From Ilex aquifolium (Eukaryota; Streptophyta; Magnoliopsida; Aquifoliales; Aquifoliaceae), in contig OX637402.1 of NCBI GenBank assembly GCA_951799425.1, positions 20,039,844 to 20,103,843 of the forward strand: DNA of 64,000 bases. Reading direction: 5' to 3'. The notes under the pieces were generated by a model. That model ran no database searches and was not told where the DNA came from. It saw only the letters and a list, made by a program, of their open reading frames with translations. Both the position numbers and the translations under genes were made by a program. Below, piece after piece: positions 27,046 to 38,294 of the stretch (positions are counted from its first letter, which is position 1; each line of letters opens with the position of its first letter).

Positions 27046-28201
27046 CTTCTTTTGTGCATCAGCCAACATTTAATGATCAATCGCTCTAATACCCGTTGTT
27101 ATAGAATTATTTTAATTAAAATAATATCAATATCATGAACTAAAAATGGGAAAGTGCAAGACACCAAACATAAAAATATACGTGGTTCCGTACGCCGTGT
27201 TGCATCCACGGACTAAAATTACGAATTGTCAATTGGTTATCTGAACCCTCACCCGTTGTCACAAACCCGATATAAATTTGACACGACACGATTTTAAAAT
27301 TAGTACGATTATTAAATATCTATTTAATAAAGTAGGTAGAAAAATTTGTCTTGAACTTTTCGCAGTTGAGATCGCTTGATAATTTTTAATCCGACGATTC
27401 TTATGCGAAATTTTTCTAAGACTTCTATCTCTTATCTAACTCTCTCTTATTATCTCATACTAATCGATACAACTCTCTCACCCTAATTGAACTTTCATTC
27501 TTTTTACAACTCTAAGACTCTCATATCTCATATAACTCTCTCTCTCTCTCTCTATCTTTCACACGTTTTAAACACACACTCTCACATCGCTTATATAACT
27601 CTCTCAGGACGACTATATATATTTGATAACAACAAAATACATCTAATACCCATTAAAACTATAATAACAAGGATTATCTCTAACAAATTATAAGTTCATT
27701 AACATAAGCTCAGCCAACAGCCACTAACATTCCTCTCAAAACCATTTATATTATACCGTGTCTTCAGACACATGTTACCCCTAATTATATATTAATTTAC
27801 AATCTAATGTTCATTTCGTGTTTAATATTATTTGATTTTTATAGTTAATGTGCTATTTTTTATTTACATTAAGTATTATTTATAAATTAAGAAGTTTCAT
27901 TGAATAAATAATTACATAACATGAAGTTTATCTATTTTATGGAGTAAATAATAACAAAAATAACACAGGAAAAAAGAAAAGAAAAGATAATAGCAGTTTA
28001 TGGACGTTTAAACTGCTTGAGGATTCTTCGCAAATAGGTAGATAATAGCGTTTGTTACCAACAATATTTAGCTGTCCCGAGTAATCTGTTCCCTCAATTT
28101 ATCAATCTGCGGTTAGTTTCTCTTTCTTCACATATTTAAATTGAGAGAGTAAAATTTTTGAGAGAGAGGGAGGGAGGGAGAGAGAGAGTACATTTTCTGC
28201 A
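27046..28201. other. Intergenic region upstream of NPF transporter gene
   Basis: No gene recognised. It holds a patch with GACACGACACGA near 27280 resembling the ends of the hAT element at 35081, a short (CT)n tract near 27536, and GA-rich leader sequence just before the ATG at 28202 that would lie in the 5' UTR. Confidence 0.5.
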
Positions 28202-30870
28202 ATGGAGGAAGACCCTCCTCCTCCTCCTCCTCCTCATAGAAAAGCAGGAGGTTGGAGATCGATAAAATACATTCTGGGTAATGACATCACATGAATTTAT
28301 GACTAGAAACTTGGTGTTTGTACAGTTTTTCATGTGATTGATATATAATTATTTTGTGTTTTCTTAACCTGTGAAGGTAATGAGTCATTTGAGAAGTTGG
28401 CTTCCATGAGCTTGATTGCTAACATTACAGTGTATCTACGTACAAATTACAACATGGAGGGTATACTTCTGGTAAATGTGGTTACAATATGGTCTGGTAC
28501 CTCCAACCTCGCATCATTAGCTGGTGCCATTGTCTCCGATGCTTATTTGGGCAGATTCCTCACTCTTCTCTTTGGCTCCATTGCTTCTTTTCTGGTATAT
28601 TATCTTTTCATTTCTGCAGCAGTACCATTGAATTACTTGTTTTGTTGGTTTTTCTTTTTTTGTTGGGGGGGGGGGGGGGGGGGGGTAGGAGAAAGAGAGA
28701 GAGGGTTAATCTTTTCACTTTTAATAAATAGGTGATCAGTACTTTCTTTGTCATGCTCCGAACAGCACAGACAGTTGCTTACTAATTTGATAGCTTTCGT
28801 CTGAATTTTTTTCTTTAATTGCTTCTTAAATCTCCGCATACCTAGTGAGTATATGGATTTTGTGTCTAAGTTCCAATAACTCCCAAGGAATTTATGCCAC
28901 CTGGGTTAATGACCATCCTAAGCATTGAAAGCTTGTCATGTCAAGTGCTTGATGACTGTGCATATCCAAGTCACATAGCACCTATTCCCCTATAGATGAG
29001 TAATTGATTGATTGTTTTGAAAACATTGATAATGCAATACACTTGGTGGTGTTCCTAAAGTTCTAACTTTGAGAGAGATGTAGGTTAGGAAAGATGTATA
29101 TGATTCTATATTGTGTATATCGACATGCCAAATTTTCAACTGGTAGTATTAGATGTATTAATTTTTTTGTGATTGTCTACACGAAAAAAAAAAAAAAAAA
29201 TCATCCATGTTTATCGAAACTATTATGCGCAGATAAAGCGAAATCATCGAACGCAAACTGAACAGATTGAACACAAGCATCTAGTTAAAAACCCAAGGTC
29301 ATGAACATGAACAATAATTATTTCCTTTCACCAGGGTATGGGGACTGTAACACTAACTGCAGGCATACCTCAACTAAGACCACCCACCTGCCAAGAAGAG
29401 TCCCATTGCCTCCAGCCTCAAATGTGGCAGCTTGGCTTCCTTTTTACAGGCCTTGGACTGCTGGTTATAGGAGCAGGAGGCATCAGACCATGCAACATTG
29501 CCTTTGGTGCTGATCAGTTCGACACAACAACAGAAAAAGGAAAGGCACAACTCCAAAGCTTCTTCAATTGGTGGTACTTCTCGTTCACAGTTGCTCTCTT
29601 CATAGCTCTCACTGTCGTTGTGTACATTCAGACTAATGTCAGTTGGGTCCTCGGTTTTGCCATTCCAACTGCTTGCCTTGCCTTTTCGATATTCATTTTC
29701 TTGTTGGGACGCCATGTTTATATATACAAGAAGCCCCAAGGAAGCATTTTTGTGGACATGTCCAAGGTGATCACGGCTGCTCTTCATAAGCGAAGGATAA
29801 TCCTATCACCAACTCGCAAGTACTCCTTTTATGATCCATTGAATAATGATTCAGATTCAGATTCAGATTCAGATTCAGATTCAGATTCAGATTCAGATTC
29901 AGAGCCAGAGCCAGAGCCAGAGCCAAAGCCAGAGCCAGAGGCGAAAGTAGCTGAGCTCACACACACTCATAGATTCAAGTTCCTTGACAAGGCTGCAATC
30001 ATAATTTCTCCAAATGAATTGAATTCTGAAGGCATGCCCATCAATAGTTGGCGATTGTGCAGTGTGCAACAGGTGGAACATTTTAAATGCTTGGTGGGAA
30101 TTTTGCCTGTGTGGTTTTCGGGTATTGGCTGTTTCATAGTGATGGACCAAATGGGCACATTTGGTGTTCTTCAAGCAATCCAAATGAATAATTCCATTGG
30201 AAAGCACTTCAAGATCCCACCAGGTTGGATGGGCATATCATCAATGATTGCACTGGCTATCTGGATATTCATTTACGAGTGTCTCTACATCCCTCTGATG
30301 AAGAAAATACTCAAAACAGAAGCAAGATTGACATTGCAACAAAGAATTGGAACGGGCATTGTGATTTCGATACTTTGCATGTTGGTAGCTGGTGTCGTTG
30401 AGAGGCAGCGTCGAGAATCAGCCTTAAAACAAGGCTCTTTTGCCTCACCAATCTTTGTTGCATTGCTCTTGCCTCAGTTTATCCTATCTGGTTTGACAGA
30501 AGCTTTTGCAGCAGTGGCTATAATGGAATTTTACTCTACTCAGATGCCAGAGAGCATGAGGGGCATCGCTGGTTCAATATTTTTCCTAAGCTTGTCCATT
30601 GCAAGCTACCTGAGCACCCTCATTGTTAATGTCATACACAGTACAAGTGGAAGCAATGGCAGATCACCATGGTTGGGTGGCCATGATCTTAATATGAACA
30701 GGCTAGACTACTACTATTATGTCATTGCAAGTTTGGGAGCCATAAATTTAATCTACTTCACTTCCTTTGCTAGACACTATGTCTTCTGTGAGAAAGTTAA
30801 CTCCGGAAGAGAGTTGCCCCAGTTAAAAAAATCAATTCCTGACTTACCAAAAAATCAAGATGAGGAATGA
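28202..30870 (+). CDS. NRT1/PTR family (NPF/POT) membrane transporter, NPF2-like
   Basis: Proton-coupled transporter of the POT family, expected to have 12 membrane segments; plant NPF2 members carry nitrate, chloride, glucosinolates or hormones, so the substrate cannot be read here. Three exons: 28202-28277, 28377-28594, 29335-30870, GT-AG and in phase, 609 aa, the usual family size. The proton-coupling motif ExxE(K/R) is present as ESFEK (28-32). Also visible: IWSGTSNLASLAGAIVSDAYLGR in the first half, GGIRPCNIAFGADQFD, FFNWWYFS, and the C-terminal block TQMPESMRGIAGSIFF. The start follows a GA-rich leader and encodes a poly-proline run (5-11). The cytosolic loop between halves carries nine Asp-Ser units (270-287) then Glu-Pro repeats (288-299), which is unusual. 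Intron 2 contains a 24-base G run. Similarity favours NPF2 over NPF1. Confidence 0.88.
28663..28686. repeat. Poly-G tract (about 24 G) in NPF intron 2
   Basis: An uninterrupted G run on the plus strand shortly after the donor of intron 2. Long G runs can form G-quadruplexes in the transcript and are often miscounted in assemblies. Similar runs occur near 827-842 and 32247-32266. Confidence 0.85.
29848..29901 (+). repeat. In-frame (GATTCA)9 hexanucleotide repeat in the NPF coding region
   Basis: Nine perfect GATTCA units encode Asp-Ser repeats. They are followed at once by GAGCCA units encoding Glu-Pro to about 29937. The 6 bp unit lets copy number vary without shifting the frame. Confidence 0.95.
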
Positions 30871-30984
30871 AGAAAGAGGAACATGAGTATGATTTATATA
30901 ATGACATGTCTGGAGACATCTTGTATGCAGTTCTGATTTTCGTTTTTTCCTTTTTTTAAGTTGACACTAAATTAGAACTATTTG

Positions 30985-31800
30985 TGACGGGATACGAAGC
31001 GACATTCGTGTTAGAGTTTGACACAAACTGTAAAGCATCGAGATACTGAATTAGTCCCTAGGTCATGATCCAAGGAGATTCTCCATGCGGATCAAAAAAA
31101 AATCCATGGGCCCAAGTATTTAACGCTATGCAGTGATGTGGCCCCATCGTGATGTGATGTGGCCCACCGTGACGTGATGTATCAAAGAAATAATTACACA
31201 CACACTAGCCGGTCATATCAAGATTGTACCGCAATCCCATGAGATTTAGATAAAGGCATGACTCTGACTGATGTTGATCTATCGAGATACTGTATTTAAT
31301 GATCGGGAGCAGAATAATGAGTATTCGGCGTAGTTCAATAAATAACTTGCAAAGATCATGATGTGCATTGGGTTCACGGCACCCCGAGATGACTAATCAT
31401 TACAATATGAGATCCCGAGTTAACACCGACCTTCCACGGGCCTAGTAATTACACGGCTTGAAGAAGGTATAGCTCATTGATGAGTGTGCTTATGAAGCTC
31501 CCCTCAGCTAGCTTGATGGGATGCCTGTACCACTACATCACCCCATTTGAAGGTATAAATACCCCATTGGATGTGGCCTCAGGTACACATTCGCGAGTAA
31601 TTTAGCACAATAAAAGCTTTATCTTCCCTTTGAACTCCTACTGACTTGGGCATTGGAGATGATAAGTCGAAAATGTCTCTGACCCCTTCCCGACTCGATT
31701 CTTTATTGCAGGAGCCAATCATTCAGTATTGACCGTGAATCAACTATCCCAATTGGTTGCAGGAATTTTCCCGTGCAGTTTGTTATCTTGATCATTACAT
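30985..31800 (+). mobile_element. Probable solo LTR of a Ty3/gypsy element
   Basis: The stretch looks like a plant LTR rather than a gene. It has TATAAATACCCC near 31555 as a TATA box, AATAAAAGC near 31610 as a polyadenylation-type signal, then CTACTGACTTGGGCATTGGAG and a TTGCAGGAGCC motif. This order recurs near the RNA start and R region of plant gypsy LTRs. No internal coding region follows and the exact ends and target duplication were not resolved. Confidence 0.45.
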
Positions 31801-32772
31801 GTTTAGGTTGTTAACAAACAAAAAGGAAATGGAAACGAATTGGATGTCATATTGGACTGCCCAACTTTCCTCCCTGGATAATCATTGGTGTTGATGTTTC
31901 AATATTTCATGGCAAAAATCAGTTTTCTGAACAATTTTCCAGTTGTGGCAAGTGTGGTCATTTTTGCAGTTGACTGCAATTGGTGATATTTGAGATGGTG
32001 GATGATGGCTGTTGTACATGGTAAGGAGGTGGTGTTGCTGGTGAGACCAAAGGAAGAGGCGAGAGTGAGGCGTCGTAGACCATAAGTTGCAAAGCAACAG
32101 GAGAGAGGAGAAAAAGATGGAGGTGCATACCAGCAGAGGGTTGAAACTAGTGGGAGAGACAAAAAGGAGATGAGAGAGAGAGGTGTAGATCATCGTCGTA
32201 GGAGAGTTTCATGGTGTGGGGAGATAGAGAGAGTGAGAGGAGTCGGGGGGGGGGGGGGGGGGGGGGCGTGTGGAGAATTGATATTTTCTATGATTTTGTT
32301 AAGCTTTTGGGGATCGAGACTTCAATGGTGTGATCAAATTAAGTACGAGTAGTATTTTTCATTCATATAAAGAGTGTTCGTATTAGGACGCCTTGAGGCT
32401 GAAATAGCCAAAATAGTCGTGACTGTATGAAGTCTTTACTCGGAAGCGAAAGCAACACACTGCAACTGCACAATGCTACCTTCAAGAGTGACAGTTCTGA
32501 AAATCATCATATTCAGCTCAAAAAAGGTGGTTTCCCCTCCATGGGAGACATATACTTTCACTGAAGATATTAGATTCTACACAAGATTATTCAACCTAAG
32601 TTTCCCCTCACAAAGAGGTTAACAATAGGTCTAATAACTACTATCCCCGATCCTTCGAGTTGGATCAGCTGCTCCATACTGAGTTAAAGGCCATTTTAAT
32701 ATATCTTTCCTTAATATTTAAATGAATATCGGAATTCAAAAAAGAAAAACTTGAGTGCTAATTTATACTTAT
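31801..32772. other. Intergenic DNA with poly-G tract
   Basis: No gene recognised. It includes a GA/GT-rich low-complexity block (32040-32245) and a run of about 20 G residues at 32247-32266. Confidence 0.5.
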
Positions 32773-33156
32773 GGGAAACGCTATGGTACTATCGATGGTA
32801 CCGTACCAAAAATTACAACCTTTTAAAGTGAAGTTACAATTTTTTTGAAGTGTAAGTTATAATTTTTAAAGAGCATAATCAATTATGGAAGGTTGAGATC
32901 GATACCAAAGTTACAATTTTCAAAAGTTAGATTATAACTTGTAAACATCAACTTACAACTCATAAGAGATAAGTTTCATGAGAGATAAGTTACAACTACT
33001 CGATGGAAACCCATAATCGATCATGGGGCTTGTGATCGATTATGACTTTTTCTTGAGTATTTGTAACTTTTTATTTCAAATGTATAATTTTATCGTAAAA
33101 AGTTGTAACTGACGGTACAATCTCATTTTTTTTTTTCCAGTACTGCAGAGTTTCCC
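32773..33156. mobile_element. MULE-like TIR element, GGGAAAC ends
   Basis: The left end GGGAAACGCTATGGTACT mirrors the complement of the right end, GGGAAACTCTGCAGTACT. Flanks TATACTTAT and TATGCTTAC may be a decayed 9 bp target duplication. The interior alternates GTTACAACTT-like motifs in both orientations and is non-coding. The CTATGGTAC core is shared with the elements at 26613 and 35797. Confidence 0.65.
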
Positions 33157-33429
33157 TATGCTTACTGGGCCGGACCATTGTTTTAAGGCACCTGGGCTTA
33201 TCCACAGTTGTTCCCAAATACAATTAGGATCATGACCAGAAATCAATGGTGCCCTAGTAATGTGTGATCTATATCACATTCAATTCCATTGAATTCTTTG
33301 TTAATTTGCTTTCATTTCTATTGTTTATTTCATCTTAGGGGAAGACATAGAAGTATAGAACACCAATTTGCAGCTAAATTTGGCAGAACCTAGCAACTGC
33401 ACAAACCTGACAAGTACTTGAAACAATTC

Positions 33430-33640
33430 TTGATCAATCCCAAAATATTACTATCGATCACAAAAGTTATAATTTTGAAAAATCAAGTTATAATTCATAA
33501 AAAAAGAGGCTACAACTTATTGAAACAATTCATAATCGATCATAATATTTCATAATTTTTTATGAATAATCTCAAAAAATTGTAACTTCGCATTTAAAAT
33601 GTGTTACTTGACCTTCAAAAATGATAACTTTTATTATGAG
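33430..33640. repeat. Truncated relative of the 32773 element
   Basis: Motifs CAAGTTATAATTCATAA, GAGGCTACAACTT and AAATTGTAACTT repeat the interior of the element at 32773-33156. Its right end is lost where the hAT element at 33643 begins. Confidence 0.5.
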
Positions 33641-33899
33641 ACTAGGGGTGGCAAATGGGTGGGTTGGGTTGGTTATGAGTTGGGTTAAATTGGATTGGGC
33701 TAAAATAAATCCAATCCATTATTCACTCACCTAGTAAATGGGTTATAATGAGTTGGGTTTATAATGGATTGGGTTAAACCGATTAACTCATAAAATAATT
33801 AAAATTCTTAATAGACAAATTAGTACACCAAAACACAAACACATACACACATTAGTAGTACACCAAAATACAAATATACACACACACACTACCAGGTGG

Positions 33900-34262
33900 T
33901 ATGTTTACGCATACGGTATCACCGATTTTTTTTTTAATTTTTTTTTTAAAAAAATTTCTTTGTATTATATTTAAGCGTACGGTGTTACCGATTTTTTTTT
34001 TATTTTTTTTTTTTAAAAATTATTTTGAATTTTTTCCTTGTATTATGTTTATACGTACGGTGTCACCGGTTTTTTTTTTTAATTTAAAAAAAAAAAATTA
34101 TTTTGAATTTTTTTTTTTATTATGTTTAAGTGTACAGTGTTACCGATTTTTTTTTTAATTTTTTTCTTGTATTATGTTTAAGTGTACGGTGTTACCGATT
34201 TTTTTTAAAAAAATTATTTTGATTTTTTTATTTATATTATGTTTGAGCGTACGGTGTTACCG
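33900..34262. repeat. Six-copy minisatellite shared with 20140-20345
   Basis: The unit is roughly 50-80 bp: TATTATGTTTAAGCGTACGG, TGTTACCGA, then long T and A runs and TTATTTTGAATTTTTT. Copies vary mainly in the homopolymer lengths. The same unit forms three copies inside the unrelated-looking element at 19863-20587. Confidence 0.8.
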
Positions 34263-34378
34263 ATCCGTTGGTCATGGATCAACCCATGGGTCGTGGGTTG
34301 ACCCATGGATTGAGTTAGCTCGTGGGACATGGGTCGATCCGTGAGTTATGGGTCGACCCGTGGGTCATGTGTGGTGTA

Positions 34379-34707
34379 TAGGGCTGTTAGTCGAACGAGT
34401 CTGAGCCGAGTTCGAGCCGAGCTTTAAAAGCTTGTTTCTTAATCGAGCTTAAAAAATTGTTCAAGCTTGGCTCGTTTAGGAAACGAGCCGAGCCTGAACG
34501 AGCCAAAAACAAGCCGAGCCCGAGTATTTGCACATAAACGAGTCGAGCCTGTCGAGTTTGAGCCGAACTTGTAGGGCTTGTTTTCTAAACGAGCCTAAAA
34601 ATTTGTTCAAGTTCGAGCTCGTTTAGAAAACGAGCCGAGCCTGAACGAGCCGAACTCGAGCCGAACTCAAGCCAAGCTCGAATAGCTCAGTTTGATTAAC
34701 AGCCCTA
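34379..34707. mobile_element. Nested hAT MITE (TAGGGCTGTTA ends)
   Basis: Perfect 8 bp direct repeats GTGGTGTA lie at 34371-34378 and 34708-34715. The ends TAGGGCTGTTAGTC and (complement) TAGGGCTGTTAATC are inverted repeats. The interior is built of GAGCCGAGC and GAACGAGCC motifs in both orientations. Length 329 bp, non-coding. It inserted into the element at 33643-35037. Confidence 0.9.
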
Positions 34708-35080
34708 GTGGTGTATTAGTGCGTGTGTTTTTTGTGTACTAGTGTGTGTATGTTTTGGTGTATTAGTGTATATGTGTATATTTTTTGGTGTAATAGTGTG
34801 TGTATTTTTTGGTATATTAGTATATTTATTTAATTTTATTACTTGTGTTATTTAATAAAAAGATAAATATTCAATCCAATGGGTACCCATTTGTAATCCA
34901 TATTAACTCGTTTAATTAAAATGAATCATATTACCCAACCCATTTAGAACCATATTAATTAATATAGGTACCTAACCCATTTATTTATGGGCGGGTTGAA
35001 CTGATTAATGGGTAATGAGTTAAGATTGCCACCTCTATATGAAACCGATTATTTTTTTTACAATTACTATCAATTAATAC

Positions 35081-35746
35081 TAGGGGTGACAATTTTTGAC
35101 ACGACACGATAACTCGATACGAACACGACACGAATAAATGGGTTTGAGTTGACTATTTTTTGGTACAAACCCGTGTATGACACGACCCGTCAACACGAAG
35201 TGTTAATGGGTTGTGTTCGGGTTCAACCCGCTTAACCCGAATTGACCCGTCAACACGAAGTTTTTAACTCGAAGGAGATTGACCTTACCTTTTCGTTACA
35301 TGTATGAGTTTTCATATTCTGATAGCTTGTTTTTTCCATTACTTCTGATGTTTAATTTGGTTGCGCGATGTACAATTAACATATTTAATTAGTATTATAG
35401 AAATAAAATATTAATTATTTGTAACTGTTTATCAAGCACTGACATAATTATTGTATAAACAAAATATTATTACTCATTATTATTATTATTAAGTTAATTT
35501 ATAGTTTGTAGAAAAAGTATGAGGAGAGATTCAATTAAGTGAAAATAAAATCTTAGCGTTAAATTTTTATTCAAAATTTATGTGGGTTAACACGAATACG
35601 AACACGAACACGACACGAAAATAAACATGTCAACTCGACACGACACGATTAATTAAATGGATTGGGTTAGGGTTGACAAATATTCGACATGACTAATGTT
35701 CGACACGACACGAACTCGACACAACACGACCCTATTGCCACCCCTA
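35081..35746. mobile_element. hAT-type element with GACACGACACGA subterminal repeats
   Basis: The left end TAGGGGTGACAA and the complement of the right end TAGGGGTGGCAA are inverted repeats. Flanks ATTAATAC (35073-35080) and ATTAATAT (35747-35754) form an 8 bp target duplication with one difference. Clusters of CACGACACGA occur near both ends. Non-coding, 666 bp, only 43 bp from the neighbouring hAT element. Confidence 0.82.
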
Positions 35747-35796
35747 ATTAATATCATATGTGTGCATATATACAATCAAAGGCAAGTTTGTTGTAG

Positions 35797-36091
35797 GGAC
35801 ACGTCTATGGTACCTAAAAAAAAATTAGTACCGTACCGATATTTATTACTTTTGTAGGTACTTTTATTATTTTTATTGACATTTTTACTACCAAAATGGT
35901 AAAAAATTTAGAATCGATCGTAAATACCACAAAAGTGATAAAAATACTCACAATAGTGATTATTCACAAAAAATAATAATTTTTTTTATTATAAAATGAC
36001 CTATAAAAATATAAAAACACCAATTAAAGTAATAAAATTTGTGGAACCGGTACCAATTTTTTTTTTTTTATATGGTACCATAGTCAAGTCG
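35797..36091. mobile_element. MULE-like TIR element, CTATGGTACC family
   Basis: The left GTCTATGGTACCTAAAAAA mirrors the complement of the right, GACTATGGTACCATATAAAA. Both continue to GTACCG. The interior has ACTTTTGTAGGTA and TTTTTAC motifs like the element at 26613. The target duplication is not clear. Non-coding. Confidence 0.65.
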
Positions 36092-36696
36092 TTGTTGGAG
36101 AGGGTAGCCTGAACATTTTGAGTATCAGACACTCCACTAATAGACCTCTATAAATATAATATAAACCTGGATACCCACCCAGTTCATTTAATGCTCACAT
36201 TTATTTAGTCACGTTGAATAAAGCCACTTTATGAATAGTGGAGAAGAATTAATGATGATTAGTTGGCCAAATTGCATTAATAATAATAATAAATAAATAT
36301 TGCCTAAAAAAATGTATTGCATTGATTGCGACTTCATTAAAGGTAATTTCTCTTTCCTAACAATGTTAGTTGGACAAAAAATATTGACAACATTCGATAA
36401 CTTTTAATATTATTGTCATTAATTTAATTATGGGTCACAACATTTATTGAGACCCACTACTTATTCAATAGTTGTGATGAAAAGAGTCATCAAAAGGTGT
36501 TAATATATTTTGTTCAAGGATAATTCTATGTGCACCAAAATTTTTACCAAATCAACTGCAATATTTGGATCACTGATGGGGCCCACTGATCTAATAGCTG
36601 CAATTGATTTGGTGCATATTTTGATGCATATTTTTGATACGCGTGGATCCCAATTCATTCCAATACACTTCGGTCAATTGCTATGTATTCCACTAT
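36092..36696. other. Intergenic DNA with a relic of the 36706 MITE family
   Basis: No gene recognised. About 36525-36650 carries TTCTATGTGCACCAAAATTT and a downstream inverted counterpart (GATTTGGTGCAT), plus GGGCCCACTGATC, echoing the MITE just to the right. Probably a diverged copy. Confidence 0.4.
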
Positions 36697-36705
36697 AATT
36701 TTAAG

Positions 36706-36877
36706 GGGAAATACTATGTATCCCAAATTTTTAATCCAAATTTTCATCCCAAATGAAGGGAGATCATTGGATGAGTGGGTCCCATCAACTTTTTTAAATA
36801 GGACCCACTGATCCAATGGTCTTCCTTGATTTGTGATGAAAATTTGGTTTAGAGATTTGGAATACATAGCATTGCTC
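36706..36877. mobile_element. 172 bp fold-back MITE with 9 bp target duplication
   Basis: Perfect direct repeats AATTTTAAG lie at 36697-36705 and 36878-36886. Almost the whole element is an inverted repeat: TACTATGTATCCCAAAT at the left matches the complement TGCTATGTATTCCAAAT at the right, and pairing continues inward to GTGGGTCC. A 9 bp duplication suggests a Mutator-type origin. Confidence 0.88.
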
Positions 36878-36886
36878 AATTTTAAG

Positions 36887-38284
36887 TAAGATCTATTATA
36901 TATGAGTGAATCATACCCCAATAAACGGCATAATATTGAGAGAAATTTCACATTTGATTTCATTTTCAAGATCTAAAATCCCTCCATTAAATTTTGTTTT
37001 CCATTACTTTAAATACTTATCATAAATTTAATTGGACCGATACATGGGTATATATGATGGGATGAATAAAAATATATTGATCATCGTAATAATAGGATAA
37101 AATAAACGTTCACGTCTCAAAAACAATGTGATGACCGAAAGAAATCGGAATAAAAAATTGTTATTTTATTCTTTTCTTGAATAGAATCCCAAATCTCAAA
37201 CGCTTACTAAAAAATAAGGGGGGTAGCCGTAGTTCTATTCCAGCCAGCCAAAAATTCTAAGGTTGTGATGCCTAACTTTGGCATATATCCTTTTCCCATT
37301 TGGAATAAAAATGAGCACTTGAATGGTTCCATGACGGAAAGCCAAAAAAGAATTAAAGTACCAAAGATTATGTTGTGACGAAAAGTTTGAAATTATTTAA
37401 TCTTATGTTGTATGCCTTTATAAGGTTTGGATGGCCCAATCACATTACGCAAAATCATTAGTTTGAATTTTTCTTGTTATGTTAGCATCACTATAGTTTG
37501 TTTAATTGTAATCAAGGCCCGGCGGACCCAAAATTCTAGTTTAGAAGGGGCCAAAACATAAATAAAAAATTACTAGCTTTTATATATGGATTATGTATAA
37601 AACTAGTTCAGTGAATAGATCAAAGCATAACACAATGTCTTTTCAAATCTTTGAAAAATAGAAAACCCAATTTTGGATTTTTTTTTTGCCTTTTTCAACT
37701 AATCGTTTTTACTGAGTTAGGAGTTGTTAACTTAATGAAAAAAGTAAGGGGGCAATTTTATAATTTTTTTTGTTCAAAATAGGTGCAATGTATTAAATAA
37801 AAAAGATTTATTAGTTTTGGCCAAAATATAAAAGACTTAGGGCATCTCATATTCGTTCCAAACAATTAAAAGAAAAGAGTGAGCCACTAAGTTACAAAAA
37901 AGGGAAAAAAAGAAGAAGACAGGGGTCATTATATAAATACATAAAAGTCAAGGGGAACAATGCGTAAAAAATCATTGCATTTGAAGAATATATTCAGGAG
38001 TTCTTTAACCCCCGGGGGGAGTGCCCCCACTACAATCAGAATCACGTAGATTGTTACACTACCTTTTAATTTGTTTCTTGAACTTTGTTTTTAACTATGA
38101 AAATTGTAAATATCAATTCATTTTGTTCAAACTTTTATTAAGAAAACCAAAACACCAAAAAATTTGAAATTGTCAGATCAAATTGAAAAAAAAAAAATGT
38201 AGTAGGTTTTCTATTTATCTTAATGGAGAATTGGGCAGAATGACTTCAAAAGTAAAATCAAGAAAAAAAAGTTTGGGATAGAAA
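36887..38284. other. AT-rich intergenic DNA
   Basis: No gene, RNA or bounded transposon is recognised in this stretch. Confidence 0.5.
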
Positions 38285-38294
38285 TTAAAATTAA

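Larger units (their letters stand above)
33643..35037. mobile_element. hAT-type element containing a minisatellite and a nested hAT
   Basis: The ends are TAGGGGTGGCAA at the left and the complement TAGAGGTGGCAA at the right. They are flanked by TATGAGAC (33635-33642) and TATGAAAC (35038-35045), an 8 bp target duplication with one difference. The subterminal parts carry GGGTTGGGTT and AATGGGT motifs in opposite orientation at the two ends. The interior holds the six-copy minisatellite (33900-34262) and the nested element at 34379-34707. Removing the nested piece leaves about 1.06 kb without a transposase. Confidence 0.82.

Noticed and set aside
29899-30207. Minus-strand frame inside the NPF exon
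   Set aside because: Shadow of the strongly supported transporter exon; its leucine-tryptophan run is the complement of the Glu-Pro repeat.
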